Assembly (NCBI GenBank): GCA_902776725.1
Contig: CACYQX010000001.1
Coordinates: 183,853 to 247,852 of the forward strand
Direction of reading: 5' to 3'
DNA length: 64,000 bases
Source of the DNA: an uncultured Eubacteriales bacterium
GTDB taxonomy: Bacteria > Bacillota > Clostridia > Peptostreptococcales > Anaerovoracaceae
Part shown: one piece after another, positions 8,919-16,460 of the stretch
Numbering within the stretch: position 1 is the first letter of the stretch
Layout of the letters: each line of letters opens with the position of its first letter
Made by a program: the position numbers and the translations under genes
The notes under the pieces: generated by a model
Seen by the model: the letters and a program-made list of their open reading frames with translations, nothing else
Databases searched by the model: none
What the model was told of the DNA's origin: nothing

Positions 8919-9548
8919 TTACTTTGTTCCAAAGAGACGGTCGCCTGCGTCGCCGAGGCCGGGAACTATGTATGCGTGTTCGTTTAGATGGTCGTCCTTG
9001 GCCGCGATATAGATATCGATGTCAGGATGCGCTTCGCTCAGCACTTTGATTCCTTCGGGTGCAGCGATTAGGCACATGAATCTGATGTCCTTGGCGCCTC
9101 TCTGCTTGATGAAGTCAACTGCTGCAACCGCGCTTCCGCCCGTCGCTAGCATCGGATCGAGAACAAAAACTTTTCTCTGATCGATATCTGTCGGCAGCTT
9201 GCAATAATATTCTACAGGTTCATGTGTGTCGGGGTCTCTATAAAGTCCGACATGTCCGACCTTTGCTGTCGGAACGAGTTCGAGCATTCCATCAACAAAG
9301 CCGAGGCCCGCTCTCAAAATCGGAACGATCGCGATGTCGCCGCCCGCAAGCATATTGGCTTTCGTCTTGCAAATCGGCGTTTCGATTTCGACTTCATTTA
9401 GCGGAAGATCTCTCGTCGCCTCAAATCCCATGAGCATGGAAACTTCTCTCGCGAGATCTCTGAACTCCTTAACCGGAGTGTTGACATCTCTCATCATTGA
9501 TACCTTGTGCTGAATTAGCGGATGATCGAATACATAAACCTTTCCCAT
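8919..9548 (-). CDS. upp: Uracil phosphoribosyltransferase
   Basis: 209 residues, full length for Upp; makes UMP from uracil and PRPP in pyrimidine salvage. The PRPP-binding motif [12 protein letters not shown] and the uracil-binding C-terminal segment [12 protein letters not shown] are intact. Start has AAAGGAGTCGCAAG upstream. Lies between the Sua5-RpiB gene and tyrS; the order prfA, sua5, rpiB, upp resembles the Bacillus subtilis ywl-upp region. Confidence 0.97.
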   Translation of the reverse strand: MGKVYVFDHPLIQHKVSMMRDVNTPVKEFRDLAREVSMLMGFEATRDLPLNEVEIETPICKTKANMLAGGDIAIVPILRAGLGFVDGMLELVPTAKVGHVGLYRDPDTHEPVEYYCKLPTDIDQRKVFVLDPMLATGGSAVAAVDFIKQRGAKDIRFMCLIAAPEGIKVLSEAHPDIDIYIAAKDDHLNEHAYIVPGLGDAGDRLFGTK

Positions 9549-9659
9549 CTTGCGACTCCTTTTCTTAAATACTTGGTGATGCCTTTTTATACTATCGTGT
9601 TTTCGTTTTTTATTTTCTGATGCGCTCTGCTTTTCTCCTGCAGCTCGCCTGCGACTTGC

Positions 9660-11237
9660 TTACATCTCGTCGAGCATTGCTACGCGTCTTGCGTGGCGTC
9701 CGCCCTCGAATTTATTATTGAGCCATGCGTCAACTATCTCGACCGCGAGCTCCGGCGAAGTTGTTCTTCCGCCAAGCGCGAGCATATTCGCGTTGTTATG
9801 TCTCTTTGTGAGCTCCGCCATCTCCACGCTCGTGCAAAGCGCGCATCTAACGCCCTTAACCTTATTCGCTGCGATCGAAATTCCGATTCCCGTTCCGCAG
9901 CAGACGATTCCAAGGTCCGCTTTTCCGGACGCGACCGCTTCCGCGCACGCCTTACCGAAGTCCGGATAATCAACGGACTCTTCGCTATCTGTTCCGAGGT
10001 CCACTATCTGAATCTTCTCGGGAGTTCCGTCCGTCACTCCTTCTTCGTTGAGTTTTGGACTCGGCGCGGTTCCGAGCGCCTTGAGATGCTCCTTGATTTC
10101 ATTCTTAAGTTCATATCCGCCGTGATCCGCGGCAAGAGCTATAATCATACTTCCTCCAGTTCTGTTTGCGGCTGCGCCGTCGACTCGCCTCACGTTGTAT
10201 CCTGCGGCTTTGAGCATTCTGTTCATCACCGCGAAACCGATTCCTTCTTCGGGAAGCGCCATAACGAGGATATTGTCCACGCCCTCTTCATCAGCACTTC
10301 TGAGTCCGGCAAAGAATTCCTTTGCCGCAGTTTCTTCATCATCAAAGTCAAAGACTTTTACTTTCTTTCCTTCGGATTCGAGACGCGCTGCTTCGCGCAG
10401 CATTTCGTTGCGAACCGTCTCGCGCGTTGCGCACGCGTTGTCACCTGTGCCCGCGGCCTCGAAGATCGTCATCTCCGCTTTCGGTGCATAATGTTTATAC
10501 TTCATACCCGGCGCTTTCGGATGCGGTTCGGCATCGTCGCTCGTCGCATCGCCGCTCGTCGCACTTGCGGCGCTGAATTCTTTTCTCATCTTCAGCGCGG
10601 GATCGACATCGACTTCTTTTCCGAGCACCATCGCGAGCATCTCGGGAGTTATCACACCCGGTCTAAGCACGCAAGGCACGTCGCTCGTCATATCGACCAC
10701 CGTCGATTCTATTCCGTGCTTGCACGCACCGCCCACGATTATCGCATCTATCTTTCCATCCATGTCGTGGATGACGTGCTCCGCGATAGTCGGACTCGGT
10801 TTTCCCGAAACATTTGCGCTCGGTGCCGCAACGGGTACGCCCGCCGCTCTGATCAGCGCCCTCGCCGTTTCTTCAAGCGGAAGTCTTACACCGACCGTAT
10901 CGAGTCCTCCCGTCGTAACATCCGGAACCTCGGGAAGCCTTGGAACGACCATGGTTAGCGGTCCCGGCCAAAACGCCTCCGCAAGTTTCTTCATGTCCTC
11001 CGAAACGCTCGGCGTTAACCCCGCGAGGTCCTCCGCATCAGCGATATGAACTATCGTAGGATTGTCGGAGGGCCTTCCCTTTGCTTCGTAAATCTTACGA
11101 ACCGCAATAGGGTCGAGCGCGTTCGCCCCGAGTCCGTAGACCGTCTCCGTCGGAAACGCTACGAGCCCGCCGCCCGCGATTATCTCCGCGGCACGCGCGA
11201 TATCTTCTTTAGTTGTATTCAGAATCAGCGTCTTCAA
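9660..11237 (-). CDS. Fusion: threonylcarbamoyl-AMP synthase (Sua5/YrdC) + ribose-5-phosphate isomerase B
   Basis: 525 residues. Residues ~1-205 are the YrdC domain (TETVYGLGANA, KGRPSDNP, SANVSGKPSPT) that makes threonylcarbamoyl-AMP for t6A37 of tRNAs; ~235-350 match the Sua5 C-terminal domain. From Met364 a complete RpiB of 162 residues follows (ADHGGYELK, IVCCGTGIGISIAANK with the catalytic Cys), which interconverts ribose-5-P and ribulose-5-P. These are usually separate neighbours in Bacillota. The codons before Met364 read AACTGGAGGAAGTATG, a near-ideal Shine-Dalgarno in frame, so RpiB may also be made alone. No stop separates the parts. Followed by upp, preceded by prfA. Confidence 0.93.
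   Translation of the reverse strand: MKTLILNTTKEDIARAAEIIAGGGLVAFPTETVYGLGANALDPIAVRKIYEAKGRPSDNPTIVHIADAEDLAGLTPSVSEDMKKLAEAFWPGPLTMVVPRLPEVPDVTTGGLDTVGVRLPLEETARALIRAAGVPVAAPSANVSGKPSPTIAEHVIHDMDGKIDAIIVGGACKHGIESTVVDMTSDVPCVLRPGVITPEMLAMVLGKEVDVDPALKMRKEFSAASATSGDATSDDAEPHPKAPGMKYKHYAPKAEMTIFEAAGTGDNACATRETVRNEMLREAARLESEGKKVKVFDFDDEETAAKEFFAGLRSADEEGVDNILVMALPEEGIGFAVMNRMLKAAGYNVRRVDGAAANRTGGSMIIALAADHGGYELKNEIKEHLKALGTAPSPKLNEEGVTDGTPEKIQIVDLGTDSEESVDYPDFGKACAEAVASGKADLGIVCCGTGIGISIAANKVKGVRCALCTSVEMAELTKRHNNANMLALGGRTTSPELAVEIVDAWLNNKFEGGRHARRVAMLDEM
10146..10157 (-). promoter_or_regulatory. Internal ribosome binding site and ATG for the RpiB domain
   Basis: GGAGGAAGT followed directly by ATG inside the sua5-rpiB frame. 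It is translated as GGS-M in the fusion. The match to the anti-SD and the position exactly at the RpiB domain start suggest an ancestral or still active start site. Confidence 0.55.
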
Positions 11238-11296
11238 ATCGCTTCTCCTCTTTATCTTATTTGGAATCCGCGTCGTATCCGCGTTTCCGTATCGCG

Positions 11297-12367
11297 TTAC
11301 GCTCCGAACGCTTTCATCTTCTCCGCTTGGTCGCTCGTGATCAGGTTGTCGATAAGTTCATCGATATCTCCATCCATAATCGCGTCGAGCTTGTAGAGAG
11401 TAAGACCGATTCTGTGGTCTGTGCATCTGCCCTGCGGGAAGTTATATGTTCTGATTCTTTCGGATCTGTCGCCGCTTCCGATTTGGCTCTTACGCTCAGC
11501 GGAGATTTCCGCCTGCTGTTTCTGGAGCATCAAATCATAGAGACGCGACTTTAGAACCTTGAATGCTTTTTCTTTGTTTTTGATCTGCGATTTTTCGTCC
11601 TGGCATGTTACGACGAGTCCCGTCGGTTCATGCGTGAGACGAACCGCGGAGTCCGTTGTGTTTACGCACTGTCCGCCGTTTCCGGATGCGCGGTAAACGT
11701 CGACTCTTACGTCGTTTGGATCGAGGTCGACTTCAACGTCATCGACTTCAGGAAGCACCGCAATCGTCGCAGCCGATGTATGAATTCTTCCGCTCGACTC
11801 AGTCTCCGGAACACGCTGCACTCTGTGAACGCCGCTTTCGTATTTTAATTTAGAGTAAGCGCCCTTGCCCTTGATGATAACTGTCGCTTCTTTTACGCCA
11901 CCGATTCCCGTGTCGTTGATGTCCATGAGCTCGGTCTTCCAGCGATGACGCTCGGCATAGCGCATATACATTCTGAGTAGGTCTCCACCAAAGAGTGCAG
12001 CCTCGTCTCCTCCTGTTCCCGCGCGAACTTCAAGGATTACGTTTCTCTCGTCGTTAGGGTCCTTTGGAAGAAGGAGTATCTTGAGTTCGCCTTCGAGCGA
12101 CTCTATCTTTTCTTCTGCATCGCCCAGTTCAAGCTTTGCGAGTTCTCTGAGCTCCTCGTCGCTCTCCGCCTCCAAGATTTCTTTCGCGTCAGCGAGCGAT
12201 TCCTTTGCTCTCTTGTACTCCTCGTACTTCTTTACGATGGGTTCCATCTCGCCCATCTCCTTCATGCATTTCTGCCACTCGGGCTGGTTTGCGATCACTT
12301 CGGGATCCGCAACCTTGAGGGACATCTCCGCATATTTTTCGGTTATAAAATCCAATTTATCAAACAT
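11297..12367 (-). CDS. prfA: Peptide chain release factor 1
   Basis: 356 residues, normal RF1 length; recognises UAA/UAG stops and releases the peptide. Contains the GGQ catalytic motif in [17 protein letters not shown] and the surrounding RF-1 domain, plus the upstream PCRF region with coiled N-terminus. Good Shine-Dalgarno (AAAGGAGAATTAAA). Sua5-RpiB follows after 59 bases, a conserved Bacillota neighbourhood linking termination and tRNA modification genes. Confidence 0.97.
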   Translation of the reverse strand: MFDKLDFITEKYAEMSLKVADPEVIANQPEWQKCMKEMGEMEPIVKKYEEYKRAKESLADAKEILEAESDEELRELAKLELGDAEEKIESLEGELKILLLPKDPNDERNVILEVRAGTGGDEAALFGGDLLRMYMRYAERHRWKTELMDINDTGIGGVKEATVIIKGKGAYSKLKYESGVHRVQRVPETESSGRIHTSAATIAVLPEVDDVEVDLDPNDVRVDVYRASGNGGQCVNTTDSAVRLTHEPTGLVVTCQDEKSQIKNKEKAFKVLKSRLYDLMLQKQQAEISAERKSQIGSGDRSERIRTYNFPQGRCTDHRIGLTLYKLDAIMDGDIDELIDNLITSDQAEKMKAFGA

Positions 12368-12416
12368 TTTAATTCTCCTTTGTCATGAAATAACTTGCGC
12401 GTTTTACATCGCATCG

Positions 12417-13613
12417 CTACAACATGACAAGTATTTTAGCCGCAAGCACTACACAGACGAGCGCCACCGGATATGTCGCCGCATACGATGCCGCAACGTC
12501 GTCCGTTCCCGCCGTCTGAATCAGCGCACCTAGCGCAGGCGTACTCGTCATTCCGCCTGTGATTGATCCTAGCGCATTGAAAATATCTATCTTGAAAATC
12601 TTCTTTGCAACAATGTAACCAACTATCATCGGAACGAGCGTTATGATTACGCCGTAGATGAAGTACGACATTTTGATGTTTGCAATAAAGTTTACGCCAC
12701 CCGGAACACCTGCACCAATCAGAAAAAGTCCGAGTCCGAGTTCGCGTACAAAATTGAGCGTCGTCTTGCTTACCGTCAAATCGATATTTCCAATATGTCC
12801 AAAATGTCCAACGATTAGTCCTGCGAGCAGGCATCCACCGGAGTTTCCAAGCGAGAAATCGATTCCCGGAATCTTGATCGCACCGATTATGCAGCCCAGC
12901 GTGACAGCGAGAGCAAACGGGAAGAATCCGAAGTTTTCCACATAGAATCTCTTCTTCGCATCCTCTTCCGTCTTGATCGTCTCCGCGGCAACAAATTTCT
13001 TGACCTCTTCTTCGATGTTGACCTTTAGGATCTTTGGCATGAGCTGAACAAAGAATACAACTCCGAGCACTCCGAAGAGATATGCTATTCCGTATCCCGT
13101 CGTGACGAGGTCTCCCATCTCGCCCGCAACCTCTTTTGCTGCGGAGAGTCCCGGTGTGCTGGTGAGCGCACCCGTCATGAGACCGACCGCCATCTCAGGC
13201 TTAAGGTTGGAGTCTATTTTGACAAGCACTCCCGTCGTCACGGCGCCGATTGCGATTATCATGACGCCCATGATGACAAATTTTAGGAAGCTCTTGTTGA
13301 GCGAGCGGAAAAATTTAGGCCCCGCGATTAGTCCTACCGCAGTTACAAACATCGCCGTTCCCAGACTCGACACAAAGCTGAATCTCGTCTTTAATGCGTC
13401 ATTGAAAAGCGCAATCTCCGTTTCGCCTATCATAAACGACGGAATCTTGCTCGCTATAATTCCGTAAAGTATTGCCGCAAGCAGAACGCCCGCCGTTCCG
13501 AGCGATATTCCTTTGACGGAAATTGACCCCACGAGGTAACCGACCGTCATGATGAGGAATACTATGAATATAATTGAGAAGACGCTTCCTATAACGCCGC
13601 CTAAATAAACCAT
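12417..13613 (-). CDS. AspT/YidE/YbjL-type permease without RCK domains
   Basis: 398 residues, almost entirely hydrophobic, with two related halves. Each half has the hallmark glycine/threonine/proline motif of the aspartate:alanine exchanger family (GLMTGALTSTPGLSAA near 140-155 and GSITGGMTSTPALGAL near 350-365). Canonical AspT-family proteins are about 550 residues with two cytosolic TrkA-C domains between the halves; here only about 40 charged residues (~205-240) lie there. It probably exchanges carboxylates across the membrane. It follows the CoA-transferase gene by 19 bases, suggesting export or exchange of the acid made there. Start supported by GGAG 8 bases upstream. Confidence 0.8.
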   Translation of the reverse strand: MVYLGGVIGSVFSIIFIVFLIMTVGYLVGSISVKGISLGTAGVLLAAILYGIIASKIPSFMIGETEIALFNDALKTRFSFVSSLGTAMFVTAVGLIAGPKFFRSLNKSFLKFVIMGVMIIAIGAVTTGVLVKIDSNLKPEMAVGLMTGALTSTPGLSAAKEVAGEMGDLVTTGYGIAYLFGVLGVVFFVQLMPKILKVNIEEEVKKFVAAETIKTEEDAKKRFYVENFGFFPFALAVTLGCIIGAIKIPGIDFSLGNSGGCLLAGLIVGHFGHIGNIDLTVSKTTLNFVRELGLGLFLIGAGVPGGVNFIANIKMSYFIYGVIITLVPMIVGYIVAKKIFKIDIFNALGSITGGMTSTPALGALIQTAGTDDVAASYAATYPVALVCVVLAAKILVML

Positions 13614-13632
13614 TTCCTTTTCTCCGTTTTAA

Positions 13633-15087
13633 TTATTTGAATGCGAGACCGTGTCCTATCGGGTCTCCGCTCTTTGCTTTTTCGAGAGCCGCACGAAGTT
13701 CATCTCTGAACTTTGGATGCGCGCAGTTTTCTATTATAACTTCCGCGCGCTCAAATGCGGTCAGCGCGCGAAGGTCCGCGGCGCCCTGCTCTGTGATTAT
13801 TACGTCGACGTCGTGCTCCGTATGATCGACGTGCGATACCTGCGGAACTATGCATGAGAGTTCGCCGCCCTTTGCGGTCGACGCCGTCGTGAATATCGTG
13901 AGTCCCGCATTTCTCGCAAAATCACCCGAACCTCCGATTCCATTCATGATTCTCTTACCGGCTACATGCGTTGAATTTACATTGCCGGAGAGGTCGGCCT
14001 CTAGTGCGGTGTTCATCGCGATGAGCCCGAGACGTTTGATGATCTCAGGGGAGTTGCTTATCTCCTCCGGTCTCAAAACAATCTTGTCTTTATACTTATC
14101 TATGTTTTCAAAGACAGCCTTCTTTCCGGACGGCGAAATCGTTAGCGCCGTAGCAGATGCCATCTTTACCTTTCCTGAATCTATGAGCTTAAGAACCGCG
14201 TCCTGCATTACCTCTGTATAAACAGTTAGGTTTTCAAATTCCGATTCCGCAAGGCAGCTAAGAACCGCATTTGCAACGCCTCCTACCCCTGACTGAAGAG
14301 GCGGAAGCGGATTGGAGAGTCGACCTGCCACTACTTCTTTTTCAAGGAATGTAATCAGGTGCTCCGCAATCGCCTGCATCGTTTCGTCCGCAGGCTGAAG
14401 TTCGCTATTTCCGTCAACGGTGTCACAGAAGATAATTGCCGCAATCTTCTCCGGGTCGCAAGGAATATATGTCGTTCCAATTCTGTCGCCCGGCTTTGTT
14501 ATCGGAATGGGCTTGGTGTTAGGTGCTTTCTCGCAAGTATAAATGTCGTGAAGGCCTTCGATTCCTACAGGCATCGCCGTACTTATCTCCACGATTACCT
14601 TGTCCGCGACTCGTACGAGTGTGTCTGAACACCCTATCGAAGCCGTCGGAATTATATTTCCGTTTTCGTCAATCGCAGCCGCCTCAACCACAGCAAAGTC
14701 GATATTTCCGAATATCCCCTGCTTAATCCATGTCGGCACCTGGCTCAGGTGGATATCCACGTAGTTTATATCGCCGGCGTTTATGCGATTTCTGATGTCG
14801 GCGTTGGTCTGGTACGGATAGCGTCTCGCTATAACTCCCGCCCTAGAAAGCGCGCCGTCGATCTCGTCTCCCACGGATGCGCCCGTGATGAGCGTGATAC
14901 CGAGTTTTTCTCCGGCTTCGCCACGAGCGGCAAGCGCCAAAGGAAATGCCTTGGGATAGCCGACGGCGGTAAATCCAGCCATGCCGACGGTATCGCCCGC
15001 ATTAACCAAAGCCGCCGCCTCAGCGGGCGTAACAACCTTTGCTCTAAGGTCTTTATTCCTAATGCGTTCTTCTATGATTTTCTCCAT
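13633..15087 (-). CDS. Acetyl-CoA hydrolase/transferase (succinyl-CoA:acetate CoA-transferase type)
   Basis: 484 residues from the ATG at 15087, chosen because GGAGGG lies 8 bases upstream; a 19-codon longer frame overlaps the promoter. Family I CoA-transferase like Cat1/ScpC: Gly-rich GFTAVGYPKAFPLALAAR near the N-terminus, CoA-site LPPLQSGVGGVANAV, the MEAD-like catalytic-Glu region YTEVMQDAVL, and GIGGSGDFARNAG. Moves CoA between acetate and succinate, propionate or similar acids, so links end-product formation to acetyl-CoA/ATP economy. Co-transcribed with the AspT-like transporter. Confidence 0.9.
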   Translation of the reverse strand: MEKIIEERIRNKDLRAKVVTPAEAAALVNAGDTVGMAGFTAVGYPKAFPLALAARGEAGEKLGITLITGASVGDEIDGALSRAGVIARRYPYQTNADIRNRINAGDINYVDIHLSQVPTWIKQGIFGNIDFAVVEAAAIDENGNIIPTASIGCSDTLVRVADKVIVEISTAMPVGIEGLHDIYTCEKAPNTKPIPITKPGDRIGTTYIPCDPEKIAAIIFCDTVDGNSELQPADETMQAIAEHLITFLEKEVVAGRLSNPLPPLQSGVGGVANAVLSCLAESEFENLTVYTEVMQDAVLKLIDSGKVKMASATALTISPSGKKAVFENIDKYKDKIVLRPEEISNSPEIIKRLGLIAMNTALEADLSGNVNSTHVAGKRIMNGIGGSGDFARNAGLTIFTTASTAKGGELSCIVPQVSHVDHTEHDVDVIITEQGAADLRALTAFERAEVIIENCAHPKFRDELRAALEKAKSGDPIGHGLAFK

Positions 15088-15157
15088 TTTAGGCCCTCCA
15101 AACGGCCAAAAAACAACCGAGATCCTTCCTTTATTTTCCACCACTCACTAAATAATT

Positions 15158-15186
15158 ATTGTACCATTTTTGCTCGTTCTTGTCAT
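15158..15186 (-). promoter_or_regulatory. Promoter for the CoA-transferase/transporter operon
   Basis: Minus strand ATGACA (15181-15186), 17-base spacer, TACAAT (15158-15163) with TGG immediately before it (extended -10). Its -35 overlaps TTGTCA (15180-15185) on the plus strand, a potential -35 of the divergent gene. Confidence 0.55.
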
Positions 15187-15239
15187 CAATTCGTACATTA
15201 TTATATATACTTCTTATACTTTTGGCGGTATATATGGTG

Positions 15240-15245
15240 TATAAT
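15240..15245 (+). promoter_or_regulatory. -10 element for the DUF1275 gene
   Basis: TATAAT 34 bases before the ATG. No good -35 at 17 bases is visible. An alternative is TTGTCA at 15180-15185 with TATATA at 15202-15207 (16-base spacer). Confidence 0.45.
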
Positions 15246-15279
15246 AGGGTGCAGTATTTCAGGAAAGAGAAGACATCAA

Positions 15280-15945
15280 ATGCAGACATCGGAAAGTTTT
15301 AAATTGAGCGCCCTCCTGTCGTTCTCCGGAGGCCTCCAGGACGCGTACACTTATAACGTGAGAGGCAATATCTTTGCCAATGCCCAGACCGGAAACGTGG
15401 TGCTGATGAGTCAGAATTTCATGCAGGGCGACGTGACTCAGGCGCTCAGATATATGTGGCCGCTCGTTTCTTTTGCTTGTGGGGTATTTGTTGCAGAGAG
15501 AATCGAGCACAGATTGAAAATGAACGAAAAGCTTCACTGGAGGCAAGCGATTCTATTCGTGGAGATGATAGTCCTCGCGATAGTCGGCCTTCTCCCGCTC
15601 AGTATGGAGATGGTGGCAAATATCATGGTCTCCTTCGCTTGCGCCATGCAGGTGCAGACATTTAGGAAGGTCCACGGATACGGCTACGCCAGCACGATGT
15701 GCATCGGCAATCTGAGAAACGGAACCGAGAGCCTATCCCAGTATATGAGGAACAAAGACAAAGAGTCCCTCCGCAAGGCGCTCCACTTCTTTGGAATAAT
15801 ACTTATATTCGCAATCGGCGCGGGTGTCGGCGGCATTCTTTCGGGAATGCTCGGCATAAGGACAATATGGATATCCGTTGCGATACTTTTGGGCGTAACG
15901 CTTATGATGCTCAATAGGCCTGCGGATTCGAGAGATGCAGTATAG
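15280..15945 (+). CDS. DUF1275 (YoaK-like) membrane protein
   Basis: 221 residues with about six TM segments. The N-terminal signature SGGLQDAYTYNVRGNIFANAQTGN matches the DUF1275/YoaK family (GGxxDAxTY..G.FA.xxTGN), whose function is unestablished. Start chosen at 15280 with AGGAAAGAG upstream; the frame is open further upstream only because it runs antisense to the CoA-transferase gene. One of the few plus-strand genes; transcribed divergently from the CoA-transferase operon and ended by the shared hairpin near 16016-16046. Confidence 0.88.
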   Translation: MQTSESFKLSALLSFSGGLQDAYTYNVRGNIFANAQTGNVVLMSQNFMQGDVTQALRYMWPLVSFACGVFVAERIEHRLKMNEKLHWRQAILFVEMIVLAIVGLLPLSMEMVANIMVSFACAMQVQTFRKVHGYGYASTMCIGNLRNGTESLSQYMRNKDKESLRKALHFFGIILIFAIGAGVGGILSGMLGIRTIWISVAILLGVTLMMLNRPADSRDAV

Positions 15946-16015
15946 GCTTATAGGCTGTCTGCCACAGGCGAACTACCGTAAGAAACTTATCGCTATCGAC
16001 TTATCACTTCAACAA

Positions 16016-16046
16016 AAAGGGAACGCATTGCGTTCCCTTTGTTTTT
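16016..16046. terminator. Bidirectional intrinsic terminator
   Basis: AAAGGGAACGC-ATT-GCGTTCCCTTT with T-rich tails on both strands. Lies between the convergent DUF1275 gene and rpmE and can serve both. Confidence 0.85.
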
Positions 16047-16071
16047 GATATGTGTGCAGCGATTAGCCCAA

Positions 16072-16272
16072 TTACTCAATATTGTATTTGCTCTTGAACT
16101 TTTCAACACGTCCGCCACGGTTGACGAACTTCTGCTGTCCTGTAAAGAATGGGTGGCACGCCGAGCAAACGTCAAGCCTCATTTCAGGCTTTGTTGACTT
16201 GGTTATAAACTCGTTTCCGCATGCGCAAGTAACTTTACATTCCACGTAATCAGGATGGATTCCTTCCTTCAT
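16072..16272 (-). CDS. rpmE: 50S ribosomal protein L31 (zinc-binding form)
   Basis: 66 residues. Has the four zinc-ligand cysteines of the C+ form: CAC near residues 16-18 and CSAC near 37-40. Shine-Dalgarno AGAGGT. Monocistronic between its own promoter and the terminator at 16016-16046. Confidence 0.96.
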   Translation of the reverse strand: MKEGIHPDYVECKVTCACGNEFITKSTKPEMRLDVCSACHPFFTGQQKFVNRGGRVEKFKSKYNIE

Positions 16273-16362
16273 GCTTCTACCTCTTTTCTGATCTGCTCGG
16301 GCCGAACCCTTGCGTTTCTAACTTTCTGCGCTTGGGCCTTTCGGCTTTTGCACAGCCTATGT

Positions 16363-16391
16363 ATTGTATCACAGCGCCTGCCCTCGCGCAA
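16363..16391 (-). promoter_or_regulatory. Promoter for rpmE
   Basis: Minus strand TTGCGC (16386-16391), exactly 17 bases, TACAAT (16363-16368), about 90 bases before the rpmE ATG. Confidence 0.7.
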
Positions 16392-16460
16392 CCCCTATAT
16401 TTAGTGGATTTTTAAGCACTCAAGCACCTTCCGGATGGCTTTTTAAGCCACATCTGGAAA

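Noticed and set aside
9693-10958. Long plus-strand open frame of 421 codons antisense to the Sua5-RpiB gene
   Set aside because: Composition is Arg/Ser/His-rich nonsense with no family features; it mirrors the reading frame of a clearly coding gene on the other strand.
16427-16451. GGCTT/AAGCC hairpin after addB as a terminator
   Set aside because: Short stem and no T tract; addB may simply read into the rpmE region or end without a clear signal.
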